Made by a program: the position numbers and the translations under genes. Below are positions 1 through 6,737 of a stretch of DNA of 14,051 bases, piece after piece. The first letter of the stretch is position 1. Every line of letters starts with the position of its first letter. The notes under the pieces were generated by a model that saw nothing but the letters and a program-made list of their open reading frames with translations, was not told the DNA's origin and did not search any database. Source of the DNA: Fimenecus sp045602655 (GTDB taxonomy: Bacteria; Bacillota; Clostridia; Oscillospirales; Acutalibacteraceae); assembly GCA_045602655.1 (NCBI GenBank), contig JAZSBY010000073.1:1-14051 (forward strand). The letters run 5' to 3'.

Positions 1-1
1 G

Positions 2-676
2 TTATTTTATATTTGATGACTCTGCCTTTTTTTCTCGGAAAGAGCATCCGTAATATTTGCGTAAAAGCCTTTGAGTTTGTCTTTCGCAAACACCGATTAA
101 ATTAGAAAGCTCTGAAAGTGTTAGAGAACCATTATCGTTTATAAAGGCATGTTCAATTGTTATAAAACGTCTATCATTTAAGTTATCTTTGCTATCCGGA
201 AAAGATGCCAAAGATGGCATATAAAGTCGTGTAATTTTAAGAAGTAATAATTGTAACATTGAACTTATTGCATTTGTATATCCAAATAGTTCATTTTCTT
301 TTTCATTTAAAATCTCTTCAAAAATTACTTGAAATTCTTTATGTTTTGAAAAATAAAAATGTGTTGACAGAAAAGACGAAACAAGTGCATCATTGGTTTT
401 CTTTTCCGATGCCTGAAGGTAAATAAATATTTCCGTCAAAGGGTTTTGTGGATTGGTTGACTGTTGATGATATATATTAGGACCTGTAACAAAAAAGTCA
501 CCTTTTGAAAGAGCGTACACCTTGCTGTCAGTGTTAAGTGTACCTTCTCCATCGATGATATAGTGCAGTTCATAACTGCTTTTTGCGTGGCTGTGACCTG
601 CCATGTCATTTTTAAAAATGCCTTTATCTAATTGAATCAAGGTAAAATCAAAGTCATTCCACTTGAATGTAATCAT
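2..676 (-). CDS. AraC-family transcriptional regulator, apparently C-terminally truncated
   Basis: Likely senses a sugar and controls the adjacent glycosidase genes. Residues 25-90 look like the cupin sensor domain of AraC regulators (GHSHAKSSYELHYIIDGEG, then a KGDFFVTGPNIYH stretch). Residues 187-206 form the first helix-turn-helix (LTLSELSNLIGVCERQTQRL), followed by the linker YYGCSFREK. AraC DNA-binding domains run about 100 residues and hold two helix-turn-helices. Here the frame stops at 2-4, about 12 residues after the conserved Phe, so the second one is missing. The start is taken as ATG at 676, 6 bases after a modest GGTG ribosome site. A TTG at 688 would add four residues but lies at the predicted transcription start. 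The family call is firm. Whether the protein is functional, frameshifted or split cannot be judged, because the window ends here. Confidence 0.8.
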   Translation of the reverse strand: MITFKWNDFDFTLIQLDKGIFKNDMAGHSHAKSSYELHYIIDGEGTLNTDSKVYALSKGDFFVTGPNIYHQQSTNPQNPLTEIFIYLQASEKKTNDALVSSFLSTHFYFSKHKEFQVIFEEILNEKENELFGYTNAISSMLQLLLLKITRLYMPSLASFPDSKDNLNDRRFITIEHAFINDNGSLTLSELSNLIGVCERQTQRLLRKYYGCSFREKKAESSNIK

Positions 677-692
677 AATTATCACCAACTAC

Positions 693-735
693 ATTATACA
701 ACAAATACGACATTTTGCAAATACTTATGTCGCAT
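693..735 (-). promoter_or_regulatory. Promoter of the AraC-type regulator with embedded inverted repeat (putative operator)
   Basis: On the minus strand a TATAAT lies at 693-698, with a weak TTTGCA 17 bases upstream at 716-721. The half-sites CGACAT (708-713) and ATGTCG (727-732) flank this -35 with 13 bases between them. The same words occur in front of the two glycosidase genes at 2787-2822. The overlap of repeat and promoter suggests autoregulation; that is inference. Confidence 0.6.
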
Positions 736-776
736 AAAAAGACCCCAAGGTAAAAGTGTGTCTTTACCCTGGGGTT
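736..776 (-). terminator. Rho-independent terminator of the beta-helix glycosidase gene
   Basis: A stem of about 13 base pairs (ACCCCA and GGTAAA segments pairing with TTTACC and TGGGGT, one G-U pair) spans 742-775. On the minus strand a run of five T follows, seen as AAAAA at 736-740. It lies 20 bases past the stop of the gene ending at 796 and separates it from the regulator promoter. Confidence 0.85.
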
Positions 777-795
777 TATTGATTAGAAATGAATT

Positions 796-2709
796 TTAAT
801 AGAATAACTTTGAATATGTATCGAAGTTGTCAATAACACCTGCATTTTTAATTATAGATTTTATCTTAAAATTACGTTTAGCATCTATATACATTGTTTT
901 GTGCTGATAGTCATTATGTCCAACACGGTTCATTCCAACTCCACAGGCATTTTCAAGCACATTGTTCTTTACTGTATATCCTTCGGTCTGTTCATCCATA
1001 TATATGCCACTTGTACCGTAGTCTGCCCATTCAGGTAAAACAATATCATGAATGTAATTGCCACTCATTTCAGAGTTTGGCTGTTTTGAAAGAGTGTAAA
1101 TACCACCGGCATCACAGAGAATTTGACTTGTGTGATGGATTTCATTGTTTAATATTCGATTATCTCTCATTGCATTGTCAGCATTTGACCAGCCGAAACC
1201 AACTGATATGCCTGTATAAGGTGCATACGCTACCTCATTGTTTGCAATAAGAATATTTCTTGGATAACCTGCACAAATGCCAACAGAACTTTCATAATCA
1301 GTACCTATGTGTAAAACGCGATTGTTTACGATTCTGTCATCAGTACAAATATCAGATTCGTCTTCAGGGTTATATACAACGTGGATATCTGTATTTTCAT
1401 CAACGACGAATTTGCCTATCATAATTCCGTTTCCACTGATGTTCTGAATAAGGTTGTCTTGTATCAGAGAATTTTTCGTGCCGAAGTGCAAGTCAATTCC
1501 TGCAGCACCCATATTTTCCACAGTACAGTTTTTCATTGTGAAGTTTTCAGTATTGGCAACATATATGGAAGCAGATGGTCTTAAAACACCCATATCATTA
1601 GTTTTGAAAATACAGTAGTTTGCAAACATACCTGCTTGTACATCAACGAGACCTTTTTCACTTGGTAAGTTCCAAGTGCTGTATTGGAAAGTTATTCCCT
1701 CAAAAGACAGATTTTTGATTTTACTGTTATCTGTTGAATTTACTGTAACAAGATTTTCAAGCCTTGGGGCAACTACGCACACAGAATTCATATCCATATT
1801 TTCAGGTGATTTAAAGTAAACTGTGTTTGTGCTTTCATCCAAATACCACTCTTTATCGGTGTCAATCAGTTCGTAGGCATTTTCAATATAGTAAACAAAG
1901 TCGTGAGTGCTCATATGAGAATAACCGTCTATATTTGGATGCATTCGGTTAAAAATTAAAGAACTTTCGTTATCCTGAATTCTAATAGATGTTATGTTAC
2001 CCTCAGTAACAGCAGACTTAACTCGAAGCACATTTTTAACCCATGCTGTTAAAATATGAAGTTCAACTTTTGTAAGGTTGTTGAAATTCTGAAACTCATC
2101 GTCATTTAGATATATTTCACCGTATGCTGCAGGAACTAATGAATCTTCACCACCGTAGTTTAAGTTTTCAGGAATAAGATTTCCGTTTTCGTCAAAGCGT
2201 GAAGCACCAACTATTCTTGTTGAAAAATCCGTGTTGCTTCTTGCTCTTGTCATCTTTTCGCCATCTACATATAACTGACGGAATGTAAAGCCCTCAGGAA
2301 CTTTTGCAGAATAAATATTTTTTTCTGCATCAAACAAAGTGAAATTTTCAATTTCCTGACCACCACTGATAACAGCATTACCATCTGCAATATATTTAAT
2401 AGAATATCCATTTGTTGCACTATCTCTTTCGTCAAATACAAGAGGATTTTCCAAAACATATGTACCATCTGTAATGTGAACGATAATATCTCCAGACATA
2501 TTTCCATTTGTTTTTCTGACTTCTTGCTGTGCTTTTTCGATAGTCAAAAAAGGATTGTCGTGGCTTCCTATATTTTCATCACTTCCAGTTGTGCTGACAT
2601 ATAACTCTGTCATAACTTTTTCAGGAATTATAGTATTTCCGATAAATGATGTGACTGATAGACAAAGAGCAACAAGAGTTGCAAGGATAGTTTTAATAGC
2701 ATAAAGCAT
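796..2709 (-). CDS. Secreted right-handed parallel beta-helix protein, GH141-like glycosidase candidate
   Basis: Probably an extracellular enzyme acting on a plant or host glycan. Residues 1-24 form a signal peptide (basic start, hydrophobic TILATLVALCLSVTSFIG). Residues 35-66 carry the LYVSTTGSDENIGSHDNPF...EKAQQEVR signature that opens many secreted beta-helix glycosidases and lyases. FRQLYVDGEKMTRARSN at about 143-159 is typical of GH141-type proteins. From about 330 to 610 there are many short Asn-rich beta-helix turns (NNRVL, NNEVA, NNEIHH, GNYIHD). The Asp-bearing loops DAGGIYTLS (533-541) and IYMDEQ (569-574) sit where a catalytic groove could be. Known GH141 members include an alpha-L-fucosidase and a xylanase. 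An AAGGAAG ribosome site lies 7 bases before the ATG. It is divergent from the GH95 gene and shares its operator. A polysaccharide lyase is the main alternative. Confidence 0.7.
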   Translation of the reverse strand: MLYAIKTILATLVALCLSVTSFIGNTIIPEKVMTELYVSTTGSDENIGSHDNPFLTIEKAQQEVRKTNGNMSGDIIVHITDGTYVLENPLVFDERDSATNGYSIKYIADGNAVISGGQEIENFTLFDAEKNIYSAKVPEGFTFRQLYVDGEKMTRARSNTDFSTRIVGASRFDENGNLIPENLNYGGEDSLVPAAYGEIYLNDDEFQNFNNLTKVELHILTAWVKNVLRVKSAVTEGNITSIRIQDNESSLIFNRMHPNIDGYSHMSTHDFVYYIENAYELIDTDKEWYLDESTNTVYFKSPENMDMNSVCVVAPRLENLVTVNSTDNSKIKNLSFEGITFQYSTWNLPSEKGLVDVQAGMFANYCIFKTNDMGVLRPSASIYVANTENFTMKNCTVENMGAAGIDLHFGTKNSLIQDNLIQNISGNGIMIGKFVVDENTDIHVVYNPEDESDICTDDRIVNNRVLHIGTDYESSVGICAGYPRNILIANNEVAYAPYTGISVGFGWSNADNAMRDNRILNNEIHHTSQILCDAGGIYTLSKQPNSEMSGNYIHDIVLPEWADYGTSGIYMDEQTEGYTVKNNVLENACGVGMNRVGHNDYQHKTMYIDAKRNFKIKSIIKNAGVIDNFDTYSKLFY

Positions 2710-2786
2710 AGTTTTCTTCCTTTCTGTATGTATATGAAAATAATACTTCTATTTATAAGCTTATATTATCATACTTTTATATTCGG

Positions 2787-2822
2787 AAACACGACATTTT
2801 GTTAGATAAATATGTCGTGTTT
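2787..2822. promoter_or_regulatory. Perfect 11-bp inverted repeat between the divergent glycosidase genes (putative AraC-type operator)
   Basis: AAACACGACAT at 2787-2797 is the exact reverse complement of ATGTCGTGTTT at 2812-2822, with 14 bases between. The core CGACAT/ATGTCG matches the repeat in front of the regulator gene. For the rightward gene, a possible TTGTTA (2799-2804) and TATTAA (2822-2827) are 17 bases apart. Another option is a -10 TATTAT at 2841-2846 with the right arm covering its -35. I cannot choose between them, so repression or activation stays open. Confidence 0.7.
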
Positions 2823-2885
2823 ATTAATCTTAGTTTATGTTATTATTAAATTAGTAGATACAACATTAGGGAAGGGAGAAAGACA

Positions 2886-5519
2886 GTGATAAAATTTATA
2901 GTTAAAATCAGGTCTATCATCAGTATTGTTTTGTGTTTAGTGTTGGAGGGCGGACTAATCCCAGGCACGGTGAATTTTATTAAGGCAGGTAATGTAAATA
3001 TGATTAAAAACGACCATACAAAATGTTTTGCAACTGAATATACAGAACTTGTAGCTTATGCAAACAATTTTGAAGACAGTATAAGTTGGTTTGACGGTAT
3101 GGTCAGCGGTAATGGCGAAAATGGTGTTGTTTGTTCAGGTTCACCATATAACGACACTCATATTTATCAGAATATCAATTTTCTTATGCCATCAAACGAC
3201 CCTCGATATACACCTGATGAGGTTACAGGTGAACTTCACGATGCAAGACAGGCTGTAATAAATTATGATGACACATGGGATGTAAATGGTAGAAACAGAA
3301 CATTTTCTTATGCTTTCCATCCTGCTCATGTTTTAAGATTTAACATGAAAGAGCACCTTTACAGCGACTATATCCGTTGGACAGATTATGAGACTGCAGA
3401 AGTTGGAGTAAAATACACCGATATCCGTGGCACATGGGAAAGAACAACATTCTCTTCCCGTGAAGATAATGTAACGATTACTAAGATTACAAAATCAAAT
3501 ATCGGTTCAAAAATCAATATGACACTTTCACTTGATGACTGTTGGTCACTGCGAGGATTTGGCAGAGGCGACGAGGTCAATATGCAGTATAAGAAACTTG
3601 TTGATGATGACGCTACATATATAGCGCAAATTGCACACTATCCATCTTATGAAAACAGCGAATTAAAAGATGGTGGATACTGTGGATTTACAAAAGTTAT
3701 TGTTGTTGATGGTAAAAAAGAAAGAGTTGTTCTCGATAGTACTAACGATAGTGAAAATGTGGCAAAAGAACAGAATGCTGCTATTAAAATTTCAGGTGCA
3801 TCTGAAGTCTATCTTATTACAAAATCTGACCGTACCCATAATATGGGCAAATTTGAAGACTTTAAAGATGCAGAAAACTATGCACTTTTAGATGAACTCA
3901 ATGCTTACACAACATCTGTTGCAGAGAAATATACCGTTGATGGTAAATTCAGTTATGAAGATGCACTTGCACCTCATGCAGAAAAACAGTCTGCATTGTT
4001 TAACGCAGTTGATTTTGAGTTAGGTAAAGGCTACAACGAAAGTTTTGCTAACGAACACCTTATTGCACTTCAAAAAAGAAGTGATAAACTTGAAACTGCT
4101 ATGGTTGAACGAGCATATAATCAGGGACGATATGCACAGATTTGTTGTTCAGGTTCTTCATTCCCTCGTCTTTGCGGTATGTGGACAGGTGAGTGGAATT
4201 CAGGTTGGCGAGGCATTTACACAATGGATGCCAATGTAAATCTTCAGTCGTCAGGTATGAATACGGGCAATATGTATGATGCTGGTGAAAGTTATATTAA
4301 ATTTGTGCTGAAGCAGATTCCTGACTGGGAAGAAAATGCTGCAAAAACTTACGGTATGACAGATGCAATTCAGGTTCCTGTTAATACTGACGGTGACCGT
4401 GCTATGATGGTCGAATATGATAAATGGTATCCGTTCCAATATTGGAATGCAGGTGCCAGCTGGATGCTTCTTCCAATATTCGAATTCTGGCAGTGTTATG
4501 GCAACAGAACAATCGAATACAACGGTGAACTTCTCGACCTTGAAAAAGATATTCTCTTACCGTTGCTCACCAAACAGGCTAATTTCTGGGACCAGCTTTG
4601 CACACCTGAATATTTCACAGATGTCAACGGAAAAGCTTGTTACGAAGAAGGTAAAACAGAGCTGAATGAAGGTGAAAGATACCTTATCATTCCATCATAT
4701 TCTCCTGAAAATTGCCCTGTTGGATACAACTCAACAATTACCGCCAATGCAACTATGGATATATCTGCTGCAAGAGATGGGTTTAGAATGACAATTGAAA
4801 TGGAAAATGTTGTTAAATCAGACGGATATGAAGAAAGAATTGCTAAGTGGGAAAACCTTATGAGCCTTCTTCCTGAATACGAATATGACGAAACAGGTGC
4901 ATTGTGTGAATGGGCTATGGACGAGTATATAGAGAATAACAAGCACAGACATATCAGCCATTTGTATATGGCATGGCCTGCATTTGAAACACAGGGTAAT
5001 CAAACACTTACAGATGCTTGTAACCAAGCCATTGAAAACCGTAACAGAGAAAATCAGGGTGAGGATGACATAGCATCTCATGGCTGGGTACATAAAGCTC
5101 TTGTTGCTGCAAGACTTAAGAATGCTAATTCCGCTTATGATTCACTGTACACTTTGATGAGTGACAATATTTATTACACTTCAATGATGACAGACCATAA
5201 TACTCACGATGGCTGGGGCGTATTCTGCACTGACACAAGTATTGGTACTGTTGGTATAATCAATGAAATGATGCTCTATTCAAATACTGGAATTATTGAA
5301 GCATTACCTGCACTTCCTGATGAATGGAATAAAGGTAGTATCAAAGGATTGAGAGCAAGAACAAATGCAAGTGTGGACATTGAATGGAATAAGAAAACAG
5401 TTACTGTCACAATCACAAGTGACAAAGCACAAACTATCAATGTCGGTGTTTACGGTGGAGAACAACAGATGGTTGACTTCGCTGCAAACGAAACCAAAAC
5501 AATTGTTTTTGACAGATAA
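2886..5519 (+). CDS. Secreted GH95-type glycosidase (alpha-L-fucosidase or alpha-L-galactosidase candidate)
   Basis: Predicted to remove terminal L-fucose or L-galactose from extracellular glycans. Residues 1-36 resemble a signal peptide, which supports the GTG start; AGGGAG lies 7 bases upstream. The next ATG, at 3000, would lose the signal. After an N-terminal beta-sandwich (about 50-340) comes a linker and an (alpha/alpha)6 barrel (about 380-800), then a short C-terminal beta domain. GH95 landmarks are visible: GRYAQICCSGS (414-424), WNSGW with the Asn pair N450/N452, SPEN with the likely acid E608, HRHISHLY (687-694), and D783 in the TDTSIGTVG loop where GH95 enzymes usually read QIDGNFG. 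These align with N421, N423, E566 and D766 of the Bifidobacterium AfcA enzyme as I remember it. The changed loops suggest a divergent subgroup, so substrate is uncertain. Confidence 0.8.
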   Translation: MIKFIVKIRSIISIVLCLVLEGGLIPGTVNFIKAGNVNMIKNDHTKCFATEYTELVAYANNFEDSISWFDGMVSGNGENGVVCSGSPYNDTHIYQNINFLMPSNDPRYTPDEVTGELHDARQAVINYDDTWDVNGRNRTFSYAFHPAHVLRFNMKEHLYSDYIRWTDYETAEVGVKYTDIRGTWERTTFSSREDNVTITKITKSNIGSKINMTLSLDDCWSLRGFGRGDEVNMQYKKLVDDDATYIAQIAHYPSYENSELKDGGYCGFTKVIVVDGKKERVVLDSTNDSENVAKEQNAAIKISGASEVYLITKSDRTHNMGKFEDFKDAENYALLDELNAYTTSVAEKYTVDGKFSYEDALAPHAEKQSALFNAVDFELGKGYNESFANEHLIALQKRSDKLETAMVERAYNQGRYAQICCSGSSFPRLCGMWTGEWNSGWRGIYTMDANVNLQSSGMNTGNMYDAGESYIKFVLKQIPDWEENAAKTYGMTDAIQVPVNTDGDRAMMVEYDKWYPFQYWNAGASWMLLPIFEFWQCYGNRTIEYNGELLDLEKDILLPLLTKQANFWDQLCTPEYFTDVNGKACYEEGKTELNEGERYLIIPSYSPENCPVGYNSTITANATMDISAARDGFRMTIEMENVVKSDGYEERIAKWENLMSLLPEYEYDETGALCEWAMDEYIENNKHRHISHLYMAWPAFETQGNQTLTDACNQAIENRNRENQGEDDIASHGWVHKALVAARLKNANSAYDSLYTLMSDNIYYTSMMTDHNTHDGWGVFCTDTSIGTVGIINEMMLYSNTGIIEALPALPDEWNKGSIKGLRARTNASVDIEWNKKTVTVTITSDKAQTINVGVYGGEQQMVDFAANETKTIVFDR

Positions 5520-5590
5520 TAATCGATTATCAGTAATTTAACGATAGGTTAGAGAGATTTTCTATGTAATCAACTAAATAGGCAATAAGA

Positions 5591-5640
5591 AAGCGTTGCA
5601 AGAGGGACAATAAATTCCCAAATGCAACGCTTGTGCTTTT
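5591..5640 (+). terminator. Rho-independent terminator after the GH95-type gene
   Basis: AAGCGTTGCA (5591-5600) pairs perfectly with TGCAACGCTT (5623-5632). Inside it GGGA (5604-5607) pairs with TCCC (5616-5619). A T-rich tail follows (GTGCTTTTTAT). It lies about 70 bases after the stop at 5519. The stretch 5520-5590 holds nothing else that I can recognise. Confidence 0.8.
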
Positions 5641-5679
5641 TATATGGCTTAAATGCTACGATTTTCGCAGTAAAACAAC

Positions 5680-5718
5680 GATACCACTATCAACACAAAT
5701 TGTATCAATAGTGGTATC
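5680..5718 (-). terminator. Hairpin terminator of tRNA-fMet
   Basis: GATACCACTAT (5680-5690) is the exact reverse complement of 5708-5718, with a 17-base loop. On the minus strand it follows the tRNA 3' end by 5 bases and is followed by GTTGTTTTAC, a modest T tract. Confidence 0.7.
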
Positions 5719-5723
5719 TGATT

Positions 5724-5799
<76 letters not shown>

Positions 5800-5832
5800 A
5801 TGTTTAACTGTTACTCTCTCGAGTGCCCTATA

Positions 5833-5861
5833 ATAATACACTTTAAAATCGAATTTGTCAA
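5833..5861 (-). promoter_or_regulatory. Promoter of tRNA-fMet
   Basis: On the minus strand TTGACA (5856-5861) and TATTAT (5833-5838) are exactly 17 bases apart. The start of transcription would fall about 25 bases before the tRNA 5' end at 5799, leaving a short leader for processing. Confidence 0.85.
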
Positions 5862-5952
5862 GTGATTTTTTGTGAAAGATATGATTTTTATTGATTTAAT
5901 ACTATTTTATGGCATTTGTAGCAAAAATATAAAAATATTTTAAATAAAACTG

Positions 5953-5981
5953 TTGACATACTGTCACTATTAGGTTATAAT
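5953..5981 (+). promoter_or_regulatory. Consensus sigma-A promoter of the small orphan gene
   Basis: TTGACA (5953-5958), a 17-base spacer and TATAAT (5976-5981) match the consensus exactly. An A/T-rich stretch (about 5915-5948) lies just upstream and could act as an UP element. The -35 overlaps a small inverted repeat, TGACA-TAC-TGTCA (5954-5966), which may be an operator. Confidence 0.88.
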
Positions 5982-6031
5982 GTTGACAAATCGACACGCG
6001 AGAATTAAATGTGAAATTGAGGGGTTAATTT

Positions 6032-6268
6032 ATGAAATATTATGTTTTGAAATGTATGGTTGATGGTGTGGACTATCAGGAAGCAAGTTTTGGAGTACTG
6101 ATGCTTCATGACGATTTGACTCGCAGGTATATTTGTAATGTCACAACCGATTATAATAGAATAACAGACCTTGTTAATAAAATGAATGAGTTTCATATTG
6201 AGCCATGTCATACGGAAAACATTATCGAAGATTTTAAATACACTTTGGCAACAGAGGGGAGTACTTGA
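6032..6268 (+). CDS. Small uncharacterised cytoplasmic protein, 78 aa
   Basis: I do not recognise a function. The protein has no signal peptide or membrane segment. It reads as a compact alpha/beta fold: a strand-rich start (KYYVLKCMVDGVDY), a central segment with DDLTRRYICNVTTDYN, then a helix with TDLVNKMNEFHIEPCHTENIIEDF. It has three cysteines (residues 8, 35 and 59), which do not form a metal-binding CxxC motif. The general shape recalls short DUF6514-type proteins of Clostridia, but that is a weak impression. GAGGGG lies 9 bases before the ATG. The gene has its own consensus promoter and a terminator starting in its last codons, so it is a single-gene unit, not part of the feo operon. 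The clean signals argue that it is real and well expressed. Confidence 0.75.
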   Translation: MKYYVLKCMVDGVDYQEASFGVLMLHDDLTRRYICNVTTDYNRITDLVNKMNEFHIEPCHTENIIEDFKYTLATEGST

Positions 6269-6288
6269 TTTTTAAGTACTCTTTTTTT
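6259..6288 (+). terminator. Terminator overlapping the end of the small gene
   Basis: GAGTACTT (6259-6266) pairs perfectly with AAGTACTC (6274-6281), followed by seven T (6282-6288). The left arm includes the last sense codons and the first base of the TGA stop, so a ribosome finishing translation would sit on the stem. Confidence 0.92.
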
Positions 6289-6309
6289 GAAAAAATTTCC
6301 TGTAAACTC

Positions 6310-6338
6310 TTGACAAAAGACTGATACATCTATATAAT
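6310..6338 (+). promoter_or_regulatory. Consensus sigma-A promoter of the feo operon
   Basis: TTGACA (6310-6315), a 17-base spacer and TATAAT (6333-6338). The predicted start near 6345 puts the first TTAGC inverted repeat at about +4 to +19 and leaves a leader of about 85 bases before feoA. Confidence 0.9.
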
Positions 6339-6347
6339 TATTGGTGA

Positions 6348-6363
6348 GTTAGCAGGGGCTAAC
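6348..6363. promoter_or_regulatory. feo inverted repeat 1 (putative metal-responsive operator)
   Basis: GTTAGC-AGGG-GCTAAC has perfect 6-base arms and lies directly downstream of the predicted transcription start. The TTAG/CTAA core recalls operators of DtxR/IdeR-type metal regulators, but the gap between cores is longer than in the classical 19-base DtxR box. In RNA it would form a small stem with a 4-base loop. Confidence 0.65.
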
Positions 6364-6381
6364 CTATATTTTAGTTTAAAT

Positions 6382-6397
6382 GTTAGCCTACGCTAAT
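6382..6397. promoter_or_regulatory. feo inverted repeat 2
   Basis: GTTAGC-CTAC-GCTAAT is the same layout as repeat 1, with five perfect pairs and a sixth that would be G-U in RNA. It starts 34 bases after repeat 1 in the feoA leader. A second protein site or a leader hairpin are both possible. Confidence 0.6.
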
Positions 6398-6428
6398 TTA
6401 ATAATAACATTTGTTCAAGGTGACAAAA

Positions 6429-6641
6429 ATGACATTACTTAATGCTCAGGAAGGAATTGAATATATTATTAAAGATATTGTAACCGATGATGATGAGCTG
6501 GACTCGTTTCTTTTTTCACTTGGTTGCTATGCAGGTGAGCCAATAACCGTAATTTCTCACAAAAAAGGCGGTTGTGTTGTTTCAATAAAGGATTCAAGAT
6601 ACAATATTGATAATCAGTTAGCTGAAGCCATTTTAGTTTAA
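6429..6641 (+). CDS. feoA: Ferrous iron transport protein A
   Basis: FeoA is a small cytoplasmic SH3-like protein that works with the FeoB Fe(II) transporter. This 70-residue protein shows the family pattern: a segment ending LGCYAGEPITVISHKKGGCVVSIKDSRYNIDNQLAEAILV, where the G-x-PITV beta strand, the G-C-VV strand and the terminal ILV strand match FeoA. The N-terminal part (AQEGIEYIIKDIVTDDDELDSFLFSLG) corresponds to the usual L-x-x-G-ctVxxI...L..LG opening. I chose the ATG at 6429 because AAGGTG sits 6 bases before it. A TTG at 6411 would add six residues and place that ribosome site inside the gene. It is first in the operon, 96 bases before feoB, with two inverted repeats in its leader. 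Confidence 0.88.
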   Translation: MTLLNAQEGIEYIIKDIVTDDDELDSFLFSLGCYAGEPITVISHKKGGCVVSIKDSRYNIDNQLAEAILV

Positions 6642-6675
6642 AAGGGCAGGGGCAACTGAATATTTTTAAAAAACA

Positions 6676-6691
6676 GTTAGCAATCGCTAAC
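6676..6691. promoter_or_regulatory. feo inverted repeat 3, between feoA and feoB
   Basis: GTTAGC-AATC-GCTAAC has perfect 6-base arms and repeats the layout of the two leader copies. It lies 46 bases before the feoB start. No clear second promoter is visible in the 96-base gap, so its role (separate feoB control, roadblock, mRNA hairpin) is open. Confidence 0.6.
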
Positions 6692-6737
6692 AAATAAACA
6701 TCATAAAACTATCTACATAAATTAAAGGAGAAAAAAT

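Noticed and set aside
894..1250. 118-residue plus-strand frame inside the beta-helix gene.
   Set aside because: It is antisense to a well-supported gene with a signal peptide and repeats, and has no translation signals.
6411..6428. TTG start giving a 76-residue FeoA.
   Set aside because: The best ribosome site (AAGGTG at 6417-6422) lies inside that extension and is spaced for the ATG at 6429.
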